Source: Pseudomonadota bacterium (lineage in GTDB: Bacteria; Myxococcota_A; Polyangia; Polyangiales; Polyangiaceae). From it: DNA of 64,000 bases. This document shows, in pieces, positions 49,168-57,061 of this stretch. The number at the start of each line of letters is the position of its first letter. The stretch's first letter is position 1. The notes below the pieces were generated by a model. The model did not search any database. It had not been told where the DNA came from and was given only the letters and a program-made list of their open reading frames with translations. The position numbers and the translations under genes are program-made. The DNA lies in the NCBI GenBank assembly GCA_023431345.1, contig JAEYWK010000010.1:1-64000 (forward strand), given 5' to 3'.

Positions 49168-49185
49168 TTGGCACGGAGCGTGCTT
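49168..49185 (+). promoter_or_regulatory. Sigma-54 (RpoN) promoter
   Basis: TTGGCACG followed by GAGC and GTGCTT; the diagnostic GG (49170-49171) and GC (49182-49183) are exactly 10 nt apart. This differs from the consensus TGGCACG-N4-TTGCW at only one position. It predicts transcription from about 49195 on the plus strand. It lies 160 bp before the hydrolase start and directly before the C-rich stem-loop RNA. Confidence 0.85.
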
Positions 49186-49194
49186 ATAAGAATA

Positions 49195-49299
49195 CTCGCA
49201 GACGGCGCCCTTGGTGCCCCCCCCTCCGCCTCGGTCGCCGTCTCCCTAATCTTCTCAGCGGCTTGGAACGCTCCCCTCGTTCCGAGCCGTTGTCCTTTT
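49195..49299 (+). ncRNA. Candidate sigma-54-dependent C-rich small RNA (Pxr-like architecture)
   Basis: About 105 nt from the predicted start to the end of a terminator T-tract. First hairpin: AGACGGCG (49200-49207) pairs with CGCCGTCT (49236-49243), leaving a 28-nt loop with eight C in a row (49217-49224) and CCTCC (49223-49227), the anti-Shine-Dalgarno motif of 16S rRNA. A single-stranded CCCTAATCTTCT joins it to the terminator hairpin, whose loop CTCCCCT is also C-rich. No start codon with a ribosome site lies inside. Sigma-54 control plus a run of cytosines in a stem-loop matches what is known of Pxr sRNA of Myxococcus xanthus, a repressor of development, but primary-sequence homology could not be tested. 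Its likely mode is base-pairing to Shine-Dalgarno regions of target mRNAs. Confidence 0.72.
49256..49299 (+). terminator. Intrinsic terminator of the candidate sRNA
   Basis: A 15-bp stem (49256-49270 with 49278-49292, two G-U wobbles, loop CTCCCCT) is followed by TCCTTTTG. It sits upstream of the hydrolase start, so most transcripts from the sigma-54 promoter should end before that gene. Confidence 0.8.
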
Positions 49300-49340
49300 G
49301 TGGCGACGAAGGCGGGCGCGGGGCGGAGGTAGAGTCGGGC

Positions 49341-49946
49341 GTGGTCACGCGATTCTTGCTCGCCCCCGGCGCCGGCGCCCCTTCGACTTCGGCCTGGATG
49401 CAGCGCTTCGCAGAGCTGCTCGGTAGCGCGGGGCCGGTGAGGACCTTCGACTACCCGTACATGCACGCGGCGGCCCAGGGCCGGCGGCGCAAGGCCCCCG
49501 ACAAGCTCGACGTCTTGATCGCGGCCCATCGCCAGGAGCTCGAGGCGCTACGCAGCGAGGCGGCGAGCGCTGACCGTCTCGTGCTGGCCGGCAAGAGCAT
49601 GGGGAGCCGCGTCGGCTGCCACCTCTCCTTGGAAGCCGAGGTGAGCGGTCTCATCTGCTTCGGGTACCCGCTGCGCGGTCAGAACGGCAAGCTGCGCGAC
49701 GAGGTGCTGGTCGCCATGACGAAGCCCGTCCTCTTCGTGCAAGGCACCCGCGACGCGCTGTGCTCGCTCGACGAGCTCGAGCAGGTGCGGAGGCGCATGC
49801 GGGCTCGTAGCGAGCTGTTCGTCGTCGACAGCGGCGACCACTCCCTCGAAGCCACGAAGACAGCCCTGAAGGCTCGCGGCACGACTCAGCACGAGGTCGA
49901 GCTGGCGATCGTGGCGGCCGTGCGCGCGTTCTGCGCCGGCCTTTGA
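49341..49946 (+). CDS. Alpha/beta hydrolase (Tex30/KANSL3-like)
   Basis: 201 aa from GTG 49341, with GGAGG about 11 bases upstream; the frame extends to 49263 but into the terminator hairpin. N-terminal LLAPGAGAPSTSAWM (oxyanion region), nucleophile elbow LAGKSMGSRVG (Ser), Asp in VQGTRDALCSL, and His in SGDHSLEAT. It belongs to the small alpha/beta hydrolase type (COG3571) of unknown substrate. The sigma-54 promoter and sRNA terminator lie between it and the M50 gene; its own expression may come from read-through or a separate promoter. Confidence 0.85.
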   Translation: MVTRFLLAPGAGAPSTSAWMQRFAELLGSAGPVRTFDYPYMHAAAQGRRRKAPDKLDVLIAAHRQELEALRSEAASADRLVLAGKSMGSRVGCHLSLEAEVSGLICFGYPLRGQNGKLRDEVLVAMTKPVLFVQGTRDALCSLDELEQVRRRMRARSELFVVDSGDHSLEATKTALKARGTTQHEVELAIVAAVRAFCAGL

Positions 49947-49973
49947 GGGCGGAGCGTCGCTCGAAAGGACCGC

Positions 49974-50372
49974 GACATGTCTAGCCTAGGGCGTGTCGCT
50001 AAATTGGGAGCGCTCGCGCGTGCCCGTAAACGTGCCCCTGCCCGTGCCCGACGGTCCGTGAGGCGACGTTGGGCCCGTTCGTTTGTAGGCCGAGGTTTGT
50101 GGCGCGGGCGCGCCGCGCCCAGCTGGGCGCGCAGGGCGAGCCGACCTTCGTCGTCAAGACCCCGACGATGAGTGGCACAGCATGGACAGCACGCTCAATC
50201 GCGCTCATCAGCACGCAGCCGGAGCAAAAGGGGACCGTCGGAGCACCGCATCGGTCGGTCTCACAAACCCAGGCCTACCAGCCAAAAACACGCCGACGGT
50301 GACTTACGGACCATCGGGCACGGGCACGGGCACGTTTACGGCGAGACCAGCAATTCAGGGACATGTCTAGCC
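49974..50372. mobile_element. MITE-like inverted-repeat element flanked by 13-bp direct repeats
   Basis: The sequence GACATGTCTAGCC occurs at 49974-49986 and again at 50360-50372. Inside, 50025-50059 and 50306-50340 are inverted copies (33 of 35 positions) with GTAAACGTGCCC and TGCCCGTGCCCGA, extended outward by weaker TGTCGCTAAATTG / TGTCCCTGAATTG ends. The core holds a 16-bp perfect palindrome GCGCCCAGCTGGGCGC near 50115-50130. No transposase gene. The second direct repeat overlaps the stop codon (50367-50369) of the adjacent lipoprotein gene. The region 49947-50366 has no convincing protein gene. Confidence 0.6.
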
Positions 50373-51557
50373 GCCGAGGTCGCCCCCGGCGCCGGCTTCT
50401 CCGCTCGGGGCTCCCTCGCTCGGAGCGCCACCGCTGGCTTCACCGCCGCTGGCTTCACCACCGCCGCCCGCGCCGCCGCTCCCCGAGCCGCCCATGCCGA
50501 CTGGCGGCTCCGGCTTCACCGTGAAAGGCGCGGGCTCGAAGCGGTCGTCTTGCAGGGCTTGGACCAAGCTCGCCAGGTTCTGCGGCGTCGGACGATAGGG
50601 CTCCGAGGGTGTCGCCAGGGACCACTGGTACGCGAGGTATTCCGTCGCGGTGTTGAACGTCCGCCAAACCTGACAAACGGTGCTCGAGCGGAAGGTGCCC
50701 CTCGTCGGGGCAGGGCTGGGGCAGCCGCGCGCATACTCGAACAAGGACGTCAACCGATCGATGTCGTCGTTGAGGCGCGCCAAGATCTCGGGCGTTCCGA
50801 GCGACCACGCTTCGACCATGGCTTCGCTCCCGAGCGCCAGCTCGCGCATGCCGCCCTCGCAGCTCGTGTCGAAGCCGCTGGCGGCGTCCCTGCCGTCGAG
50901 CTGGTAGAAAATGGCGGCGATACGCTCGGGCTCGGCCAGCGCCACCGCGACGTCGACGTTGCCGCTTCGCAAATCCATGACGCGCGCCGTGCTCGGCGTG
51001 ATGAGCACCGTGAGCGCGTTGTCACGCAGCACGATGCGAAGCGCGTTCATATGCTGGCTACCAGGGTGGTCGACGAGGCGCAGCGCCCACGGGTTCGGCC
51101 ACGTCGAGCGCGGGCTCGCGAAGCGGGTCTTCAGGATCTCGACCAACTGCCGGCGCTCTGCGCTGGCCGAGGTCGCCAGCGATTGCAGCATCGCGCCCAG
51201 CGGCGACTGCGGCGCGCCCGCGACCGGCTTCGGTATCAGCGGCGCGCCCGCTCGCAGCGCCGCGGCTTCAGCGTCCGTCACGAGCGCGTAGAGCTCTTTG
51301 CGCGCCGGCAGCAGGAAGCTCACGGTTTGGTCCTGGAATGAGGACGCGGTGTTCGCGGGGCGCGAGCAGGGATCGGTCGGGAGGCTCCCGCCCGTACCGC
51401 TGGGTCCGCCGCCGACGCCGCCAGTGGACGATGAAGCCCCTCTCGCGATGGGCTCGTCGTCGGAGAACGAAAAGCGGGTGCGCTCGCAGGCCGACCCCAG
51501 CGCCAAGGCGACGAGCGCGCCAACCAAGTATCGAAGCCCTGAAGTCGGATGCGTCAT
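50367..51557 (-). CDS. Hypothetical Gly-rich-tailed lipoprotein
   Basis: 396 aa. Signal peptide with lipobox LGSAC (Cys24), a Gly/Ser spacer (about 40-60), a globular domain of about 270 residues with several Cys (DTSCEGGM, RGCPSPAP, STVCQVW) and the phrase FFLPAR-like FLLPARKELYALVTDAEAAALRAG, then a C-terminal Gly/Ser/Glu-rich low-complexity tail. No family recognised. Stop codon TAG lies inside the 13-bp repeat of the neighbouring element, so the tail may have been altered by that insertion (inference). Confidence 0.7.
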   Translation of the reverse strand: MTHPTSGLRYLVGALVALALGSACERTRFSFSDDEPIARGASSSTGGVGGGPSGTGGSLPTDPCSRPANTASSFQDQTVSFLLPARKELYALVTDAEAAALRAGAPLIPKPVAGAPQSPLGAMLQSLATSASAERRQLVEILKTRFASPRSTWPNPWALRLVDHPGSQHMNALRIVLRDNALTVLITPSTARVMDLRSGNVDVAVALAEPERIAAIFYQLDGRDAASGFDTSCEGGMRELALGSEAMVEAWSLGTPEILARLNDDIDRLTSLFEYARGCPSPAPTRGTFRSSTVCQVWRTFNTATEYLAYQWSLATPSEPYRPTPQNLASLVQALQDDRFEPAPFTVKPEPPVGMGGSGSGGAGGGGEASGGEASGGAPSEGAPSGEAGAGGDLGG

Positions 51558-51621
51558 CCCGCCGCTGCTCCCTACCCCTCCACCCTAGCAGAGCTGCGTC
51601 GGCGCGGCACTCGGACGCTCC

Positions 51622-52320
51622 TCAGCCGATGCGGCGCGCCAAATGTGCCGCGAGCTCGGCGAGGTCGTCGGCGTCGTCGGCGCGGAAGGCGTGCTCGGTG
51701 CGACCCAGCTCGATCATCGCCACGAGCCGCCCGCTGGCGATCACGGGCGTCATCGCGACACTCGACAGCGGCGCGTCGTGCTGCAGCCGCTCGGCGAGCA
51801 GGCCCTCGACGGTTCCGGGATAGGGCGCGCCGCACAGCCCCCGGCCCTTGAGCGCGAGCATGTAGCTCGGGTCCGCCGCCGGCAGCACCTCGCCCAGGCG
51901 CTCGACGGGGGCCCCGACGACGACCGACGTCACCGGCAGCGGCACGGGGCTTCGGTAGCGATGGACGAGGCCCGCGCTCGCGTCCAGCGCCAGCGTCGCC
52001 AGCAGCAGCGCCGCAGCGAGCAGCTCACCGACGTCACTGGTTACCGGCAGGCGCGCCACGGCGTCACGCAGGTTCAGCGGGCGCTCGGTGTCGCGCGCCA
52101 AGCGGCGCTTCAAGCTGCCGATCTCGCGAATGCCGTCGAGCGGGCGCCAAGCGCCCCAGCGCACCTCGCGAACCTGACAATGCTCCGGGATGCGCCCGCC
52201 GAGGTAGCCGCGGAGCAGCAGCTCGGTGTGCACGGGGCCGACGGTGGTCTGGCCGTTCGAGACCAGCCAGCGCGGCGAAGACGCGTCGGAGCAACCGGGC
52301 GTCAGGGGCATAGTCAGCAT
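51622..52320 (-). CDS. GYF-like plus GAF-like domain protein
   Basis: 232 aa from ATG 52320. Residues 15-70 resemble a GYF_2-type domain (RWLVSNGQTTVGPVHTELLLRGYLGGRIPEHCQVR). Residues about 95-225 look like a GAF fold (LLAAALLLATLALDASAGLVHRYRSP, then VAMTPVIASGRLVAMIELGR and DDADDLAELAAHLARRI), which usually binds a small ligand or heme. The frame extends upstream into the antisense of RlmD-like gene, not used. It is 62 bp downstream of the RlmD-like gene and on the same strand. Confidence 0.7.
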   Translation of the reverse strand: MLTMPLTPGCSDASSPRWLVSNGQTTVGPVHTELLLRGYLGGRIPEHCQVREVRWGAWRPLDGIREIGSLKRRLARDTERPLNLRDAVARLPVTSDVGELLAAALLLATLALDASAGLVHRYRSPVPLPVTSVVVGAPVERLGEVLPAADPSYMLALKGRGLCGAPYPGTVEGLLAERLQHDAPLSSVAMTPVIASGRLVAMIELGRTEHAFRADDADDLAELAAHLARRIG

Positions 52321-52382
52321 CGCGCGAATTTTCCCGAGCTTTCGCGCGCCGGGCCAAGCTTTCGACAACCGCCTAGGCCAGG

Positions 52383-53666
52383 CTAGCTGACCGGCGAGCG
52401 CTCGAGCCAAACCAGCGACTCGAAATGATGAGTGCGCGGAAACATATCGAAGCCCTGAACGCTCGAGACCACGAGCCCGGCCGCGAGCAGCGGCTTCAAG
52501 TCGCGCGAGAGCGTGACCGGATCGCACGCCACATAGGCGACCGCCTTCGGCTGGAGCCCCAGCACTCCCGCCACGACCTCGGGCGACCCCTCGCGCGGCG
52601 GATCGAGCACCACGAGCTCGAAGCGCTGCCCCTCGCGCACCAAATCGGACAGGGCGCGCGCCGCGTCGGCCGTGCGCGCCTTCAACTTCGATAAGCCGAG
52701 CTCGCGAGCGACGCGCTGCGCCGCCTGGACCGCGCTCGGCGTGCGCTCGACCATGACACCCGACAGGCCCAAACGCGACAGCGGCAACGCGAAGTTGCCG
52801 ACGCCCGCGAACAAGTCGCAGAAGCTCGTCAAGCCACGCGCGCGCGCGCCCTCCACCACGGCCGCGACCAGCTCGCGATTCACCGCCACGTTGATCTGCG
52901 AGAACGCGTCGGCGGGGATCTCGAGCTGCACGTCGGAGGTGACGGCGCGTCGCTCGCTGAGGCCTTGCGCTTCGCGCTCGCTCGCCGCCACCTGCACCCC
53001 CTCGACCAGCGCCAGCGCCCGCAAGAGGGGCTCGGCCGCGATCGGACGAATGCCATCCTTCGGAACGAAGCGCGCGATCACGCCGCGCTCGGTCGCGCGC
53101 AGCTCCACGTCCGAAAAGCCGGCGAGCGCGCCGGGGAAGCGCCGCGCCAAGCGACGAATGCCGACGAGGGCGGCGTTGATCGCCGGATCCGCCACCGCGC
53201 AGCTGGGCACTTCGACCAGCTGGTGGGTGCCGCGGGAGAAGAAGCCGAGCTTGCCCTGCTTGCCGACGTGAAAGCGCACGCGCGAACGGTAACCGAGGCT
53301 CGCTGGGGCGCTCTGAATGGGGCCGGGCGAGGCTTGGATGCCTCCGACCCGCCCCAGCGCCTCGACCAACGTGCTGGCTTTCTGCTCGAGCTCGGCGGCG
53401 CGCGAGAGGTGCATCCAATCGCAGCCACCGCAAGCGGCCGCTACCGGGCATTCGGGGACGACGCGCCCAGGCCCGGGCTCGACCACTTCGTGCTCGCTCG
53501 CGTGCAGCGCGCCGCGCTGCTTTTCGACGCGCAGCAGCTTGATGCGATCGCCGGGCGCCGCGCCGCGGACGAAGAGCGCTTGCCCATCAGGCAAGCGCAG
53601 GAAGCCGTCGCCCCCGGGCACCAGCTTCTCGACGCTGAGCACCAGCCCCACGGGCGAGGTCGTCAC
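52383..53666 (-). CDS. 23S rRNA (uracil) methyltransferase RlmD/TrmA family
   Basis: 427 aa from GTG 53666, overlapping the upstream gene as GTGA. N-terminal TRAM-like domain (about 8-60), Fe-S cysteines Cys73, Cys79, Cys82 (C-x5-C-x2-C) and Cys156, then a methyltransferase domain with FCDLFAGVGNFALPLSRLG, LDPPREG (catalytic base region) and the nucleophile YVACDPVTLSRDL. This is the class that makes m5U1939 or m5U747 in 23S rRNA. The distinction from TrmA or RlmC cannot be made here. Coupled to the fatty-acid hydroxylase gene upstream. Confidence 0.92.
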   Translation of the reverse strand: MTTSPVGLVLSVEKLVPGGDGFLRLPDGQALFVRGAAPGDRIKLLRVEKQRGALHASEHEVVEPGPGRVVPECPVAAACGGCDWMHLSRAAELEQKASTLVEALGRVGGIQASPGPIQSAPASLGYRSRVRFHVGKQGKLGFFSRGTHQLVEVPSCAVADPAINAALVGIRRLARRFPGALAGFSDVELRATERGVIARFVPKDGIRPIAAEPLLRALALVEGVQVAASEREAQGLSERRAVTSDVQLEIPADAFSQINVAVNRELVAAVVEGARARGLTSFCDLFAGVGNFALPLSRLGLSGVMVERTPSAVQAAQRVARELGLSKLKARTADAARALSDLVREGQRFELVVLDPPREGSPEVVAGVLGLQPKAVAYVACDPVTLSRDLKPLLAAGLVVSSVQGFDMFPRTHHFESLVWLERSPVS

Positions 53667-54274
53667 TTATTGCGAGTTCCGGCGGTGCCGAAGACCTTGT
53701 CCCACACCATGTTCGAAACCCCGAAGCGCTCGTCGTGGCTCTTGAAGTGGTGCAGCATGTGGTTCTTCTTCAGTCGCCGCCCGTAGTCGGACTTCGGGTT
53801 GAAGTGGTGAATGTAGTAGTGGGTAATGTCGTAGAACATGTACCCAATCACGTAACCGCAGTGCACACCCCAGGTGAGCCGCGGACCGATCGTGAAGTAG
53901 AAGAGAGCGCCGAAGATGAAGTAGAGCGCGATGCTCACCGCGGGCGGCATCACGAGGCGATACTTGTCTTTCGGCCACTTGTGGTGGACGCCGTGCACCA
54001 AGAAGTGCAGGCGCTCGCCCCACTTACCCGGCGGCTCCCAATGGAAGAACAGCCGGTGGAGCCAGTACTCCGAGAGCGTCCAGAACACGAAGCCGCCCAG
54101 CGTCAACCCGAGCATCGCCAGCACCCCCAGGTCGGTGTAGTGCAGGCCGCCCCAGAAGAGGAAGAGGGCACCGGGGACGTACAGAATGGGCACGATCGTC
54201 CACGGCGTGCGCGAGAAGAGATCGATGAAATCGCTCTCGAACATGCGCGGCGAATCAGGGGTAGCCCTCAGCAT
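53663..54274 (-). CDS. Fatty acid hydroxylase/sterol desaturase family membrane protein
   Basis: 203 aa from ATG 54274; ATG 54244 is an alternative. Four hydrophobic helices surround the di-iron histidine motifs: HRLFFHWE, HFLVHGVHH, HYYIHHF and HMLHHFKSH, as in FA2H-type hydroxylases. It hydroxylates or desaturates fatty acyl chains at the inner membrane, which in myxobacteria would fit 2-hydroxy fatty acids of their lipids. Its stop overlaps the start of the RlmD-like gene by 4 bp, so translation is coupled, an unusual partner pairing. Confidence 0.9.
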   Translation of the reverse strand: MLRATPDSPRMFESDFIDLFSRTPWTIVPILYVPGALFLFWGGLHYTDLGVLAMLGLTLGGFVFWTLSEYWLHRLFFHWEPPGKWGERLHFLVHGVHHKWPKDKYRLVMPPAVSIALYFIFGALFYFTIGPRLTWGVHCGYVIGYMFYDITHYYIHHFNPKSDYGRRLKKNHMLHHFKSHDERFGVSNMVWDKVFGTAGTRNK

Positions 54275-54669
54275 TTGCGGGTCGTTTTCCTCGGCTGACT
54301 GGTCCGGGCTTTGGCGTCCGGGGCCCAGACCATAGAAACCGATCCGGGGATGCGCAAGGCGGGTGCGAGAAAGTAGGTAAGGTTTCGGGCACTTCCGCTA
54401 CTGACGGAATCGGCGAGGTCGGACCGACCGGCTGCGATCCCGGTGTCGTGGTTGGGCGTCAACGGCGCCCCAAAAGCCACAGCGCAGCGGCGCGCTCAGC
54501 AAATCGCGGCGCCGTGTCGTGCGTCGAATCCCTAGCGCTCCCGCGGTCTTGCAGGGAATAGCGACCGCCAAGGTATCCGAGGGCACGCGGGTCCGAGTCT
54601 CGGAATGGAATCTGCATCTGCACGGTTTGAACACTGACGCACCCGCCGGGTGAGAAGCAAAGGAAGCCG
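54275..54669. other. 395-bp non-coding region with short inverted repeats
   Basis: No protein gene is convincing. Small inverted repeats occur: TTCCG/CGGAA near 54395-54411, TCCGAG-T-CTCGGA near 54591-54603 and CACCCG-C-CGGGTG near 54640. It is the shared upstream region of the divergent hydroxylase and the 116-residue gene. No RNA gene recognised. Confidence 0.5.
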
Positions 54670-55020
54670 ATGTCACACATGACACGCAAAACTCCGTCCT
54701 TCCCCGAGCTGCTCGCGCCGCACGACGATGAAGGCTCGGTCATCCGCGCGCGGGCTGATGACGACGGTGCAAGGCCTCGCCAAGCATCGTCACCGGCGCT
54801 GCGTGTCGACGCCCCCGCTACCAAGCGCTCGCACTCGAGCACGCGCCCCGCCGTTGGCTCGCTCGATGATCGCCTCGAGCGCAAGATGCGCTTGGCGGGT
54901 GACATGATGCGCCATCTCCCCCAGACCGACGCGCGCGTACGCTTGCTGTACGTGGCGGTGATGCGCCGCGACGAGACGCTGCTCGACGGCGTGCTCGCAG
55001 AGCTGAACAAGGCTCCTTAG
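54670..55020 (+). CDS. Small hypothetical protein
   Basis: 116 aa. The first 65 residues are Arg/Asp/Ser-rich and disordered; residues 66-114 form two helices (DDRLERKMRLAGDMMRHL and DARVRLLYVAVMRRDETLLDGVLAELN). Codon use fits the genome and GGAAG lies near the ATG. No known family and no motif that suggests function. A hairpin with 8-bp stem (55036-55043 with 55059-55066) lies 15 bp downstream. Confidence 0.6.
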   Translation: MSHMTRKTPSFPELLAPHDDEGSVIRARADDDGARPRQASSPALRVDAPATKRSHSSTRPAVGSLDDRLERKMRLAGDMMRHLPQTDARVRLLYVAVMRRDETLLDGVLAELNKAP

Positions 55021-55035
55021 ATTGGCTGAACGGGT

Positions 55036-55066
55036 GCGCGGGTCGGCGAGCGGCTCGCACCCGCGC
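55036..55066 (+). terminator. Hairpin downstream of the 116-residue gene
   Basis: GCGCGGGT (55036-55043) pairs with ACCCGCGC (55059-55066), with an inner GAGC/GCTC pair. T residues downstream are few, so termination is plausible but not certain. Confidence 0.5.
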
Positions 55067-55166
55067 GAGGCAAGATTCTGCAGGGGTTTTCCACGAGCAC
55101 GCTGTCGGCGCGTGTGGGGATCATGACGCGCTAAAGCTACCTGAACGTGTCGCCGTTCAAGGGCGC

Positions 55167-56459
55167 ATGTTCAAGAGAGGGATATTGCTGAGCACGTTGA
55201 GCTGCTGCCTGGTGCCGTCGGCCTGGGCCGGCGAAGCTCCGAAAGCGGCTTCGGTCGCGCAAGAGGAGACCAAGACGCTCCCCGGCGGCGCCGTGCTGGT
55301 CGCGTCCGCAGACGCGAAATACGAGCTCGGCAAGCCCATTCGCCTGCAGCTGAACCCCACCGGAAGCGAGAAGACGACCACGCAGGTCGTCAGGCTCTCG
55401 TCAGGCCGCGTGCGGGTACAGATTCCGGAAGGCAAGAGCCTGAAGACGGCGGTGTTGATTCAGGCGCCGCGCAAGGTGAGCGCGGTCGCCAAGAGCGGCC
55501 AGAGCCTGGTCATCACCACCGCCGACCGCGTGACGGTAGCGGCCGTGAAGGGCGAGATGCTGGCTGCGCTCGGGAACGACTGGAAGGCGCTCCCCAGCGG
55601 CCTCGTCCGCTCCTTCAGCGCGGGTGCCACCACCGAGCAGCCGGTTCCTCACCCACCGCAGCTGCGCGTCGAGAGCAGCTTGTTGCTGGCGCTGAAGGGC
55701 GCGGTGAGCACCGAGCTGTACGCTGCGCCCGCGCCCGACGTCGACTACCGAGTGTTCTCGCTTTACCGCGTGGACGGAGCGACGCGCGCGAAGCTGAACG
55801 AGCAGCAGTGGCGCTCGGATCAGCAGCGCCTCCCTGCCCTCTCACCGGGGCGCTACGAGGTGCAGGCGCTCGCGATCGACCGCTTCGGTGTCGAGAGCGC
55901 GAGCTCCGCTCCTGTGACGCTGCGCGTGATCGGCGCCGAGCTGCCCGAAGGCGCTCGGCTGGGCGGAGACGCGATCTTGCTCGGCCGCTCCGGTCGCGTG
56001 AAGCTCATCGGCGCCGAGGGCCTCGAGGCTAGCTATGGGCGCGCGAGCGTGTTCATTCCCGTCCCGAAAGACGTGGGGCTAGCGCGCGGTGAGAGCACGC
56101 TGCTGCGGCTGCGCGAGCCCGGCAAGACCGCGGAGCTCGGCCTCAAGCTCGAGCCCCGCACGGTGCGCGCCGACGTCGCGATCGGTCCGAAGAGCGCGCG
56201 CTGGCCGGGCGAGCCGCTCAGCGTCTCGATCAAGCTGTTCGACCACCGCGGGCGTCCCGTCACCGACGCGCTCAAAAACAAGCCGCGCGTGTTCGTGAAC
56301 GTCGACCCCGTGGAGCCCACCTGGACGCACTCGGGCAACACGTACAGCGCCCAGGTCACGCAAGCGCCAGGGGCCGGGCCTTGGGTGGTGCGGGTCGAGG
56401 TGAGTGACGACTTCGGCGACGAGGTCGGCCGTGATTTCGTCGAGCTCGGGGGAACGTGA
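55167..56459 (+). CDS. Secreted FecR-like/Ig-like domain protein
   Basis: 430 aa. Signal peptide to about 21 (ending AWAGE). Residues 60-165 resemble a FecR-type domain (VVRLSSGRVRVQIPEGKSLKTA, then VQAPRK-like QAPRKVSAVAKSGQSLVIT and VAAVKGEMLAALGNDWKALPSG). Further C-terminal residues have immunoglobulin-like strands (RVESSLLLALKGAVSTELYAAPAPDVDYRVF; DFGDEVGRDFVEL). Periplasmic or surface protein; FecR-like here without a sigma factor, so probably not classical signalling. The family match is moderate. Confidence 0.72.
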   Translation: MFKRGILLSTLSCCLVPSAWAGEAPKAASVAQEETKTLPGGAVLVASADAKYELGKPIRLQLNPTGSEKTTTQVVRLSSGRVRVQIPEGKSLKTAVLIQAPRKVSAVAKSGQSLVITTADRVTVAAVKGEMLAALGNDWKALPSGLVRSFSAGATTEQPVPHPPQLRVESSLLLALKGAVSTELYAAPAPDVDYRVFSLYRVDGATRAKLNEQQWRSDQQRLPALSPGRYEVQALAIDRFGVESASSAPVTLRVIGAELPEGARLGGDAILLGRSGRVKLIGAEGLEASYGRASVFIPVPKDVGLARGESTLLRLREPGKTAELGLKLEPRTVRADVAIGPKSARWPGEPLSVSIKLFDHRGRPVTDALKNKPRVFVNVDPVEPTWTHSGNTYSAQVTQAPGAGPWVVRVEVSDDFGDEVGRDFVELGGT

Positions 56460-56495
56460 AAATGACCCAGCGTCGGTCGGGCAGGCGCGCCTGAC

Positions 56496-57032
56496 CTACT
56501 TCGGCGGCGCGAGCTCGAGCGGGTAATTCAGGAACACCCGACCCCCGCTCGGCTCGGGGAACTCGAGCTTCTTGATCTGAGCGAGGATGCAGTTGACGGT
56601 GGCAGCGTCGTTCAGCGCGCCTTCGCCGTCGAGCGCCTCCGCGTGCGCGACCTTGCCGTCGGGAGCGACCACGAAGTTGATGTTGATCAGCCCGCGCAGC
56701 TCAGGCTTGGTCTTGAGGGCGGCCTCGTAGCAGGCCTGAATACCGGGCTGAGCCGAGGTGAGCTTCTCACTCACGACCGCGGGCGGCAGCTTGCCGCGCG
56801 TGGGCGCGCCGGTGCTGGTAATGCCGGGCTCGACGGGCGGCGCCGCGACGGGCGGGGCCGGCTCGGCGGGCTCTTCCGGCGGCGGCTGCTCCTCGGGCGG
56901 CAGCGGCCCGCGCTCGACGATCGGAGGCTTCGCGCTCTCGTCGCTCGCTGCCTCTGCCGGCTGGTCTCGAAACAGGTGGCAGCCCGGGGCGACGAGGCAA
57001 AGCAGAACGATGGCCGTACTTCGGTGGGTCAC
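56496..57032 (-). CDS. AgmX/PglI C-terminal domain lipoprotein
   Basis: 178 aa from GTG 57032, chosen as it gives a lipobox signal peptide (VLLCLVAPGC); the frame extends to 57113 without one. A Pro/Glu-rich linker (about 20-85) leads to the domain GIQACYEAALKTKPELRGLININFVVAPDGKVAHAEALDGEG, then VNCILAQIKKLEFPEPSGG. This is the same family as the proteins at 34545 and 39267, with the two conserved Cys. It lies 29 bp after the ferredoxin gene on the same strand. Confidence 0.8.
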   Translation of the reverse strand: MTHRSTAIVLLCLVAPGCHLFRDQPAEAASDESAKPPIVERGPLPPEEQPPPEEPAEPAPPVAAPPVEPGITSTGAPTRGKLPPAVVSEKLTSAQPGIQACYEAALKTKPELRGLININFVVAPDGKVAHAEALDGEGALNDAATVNCILAQIKKLEFPEPSGGRVFLNYPLELAPPK

Positions 57033-57061
57033 GCCACCGGCATACCACGCGCCGCCTCTCC

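Noticed and set aside
49263..49340. Extension of the hydrolase start to TTG 49263
   Set aside because: It would translate through the sRNA terminator hairpin and adds residues unlike the family. GTG 49341 has an upstream GGAGG.
54275..54669. tRNA or other structured RNA in the 395-bp gap
   Set aside because: TCGAATCC-like strings occur, but no cloverleaf with acceptor pairing could be built.
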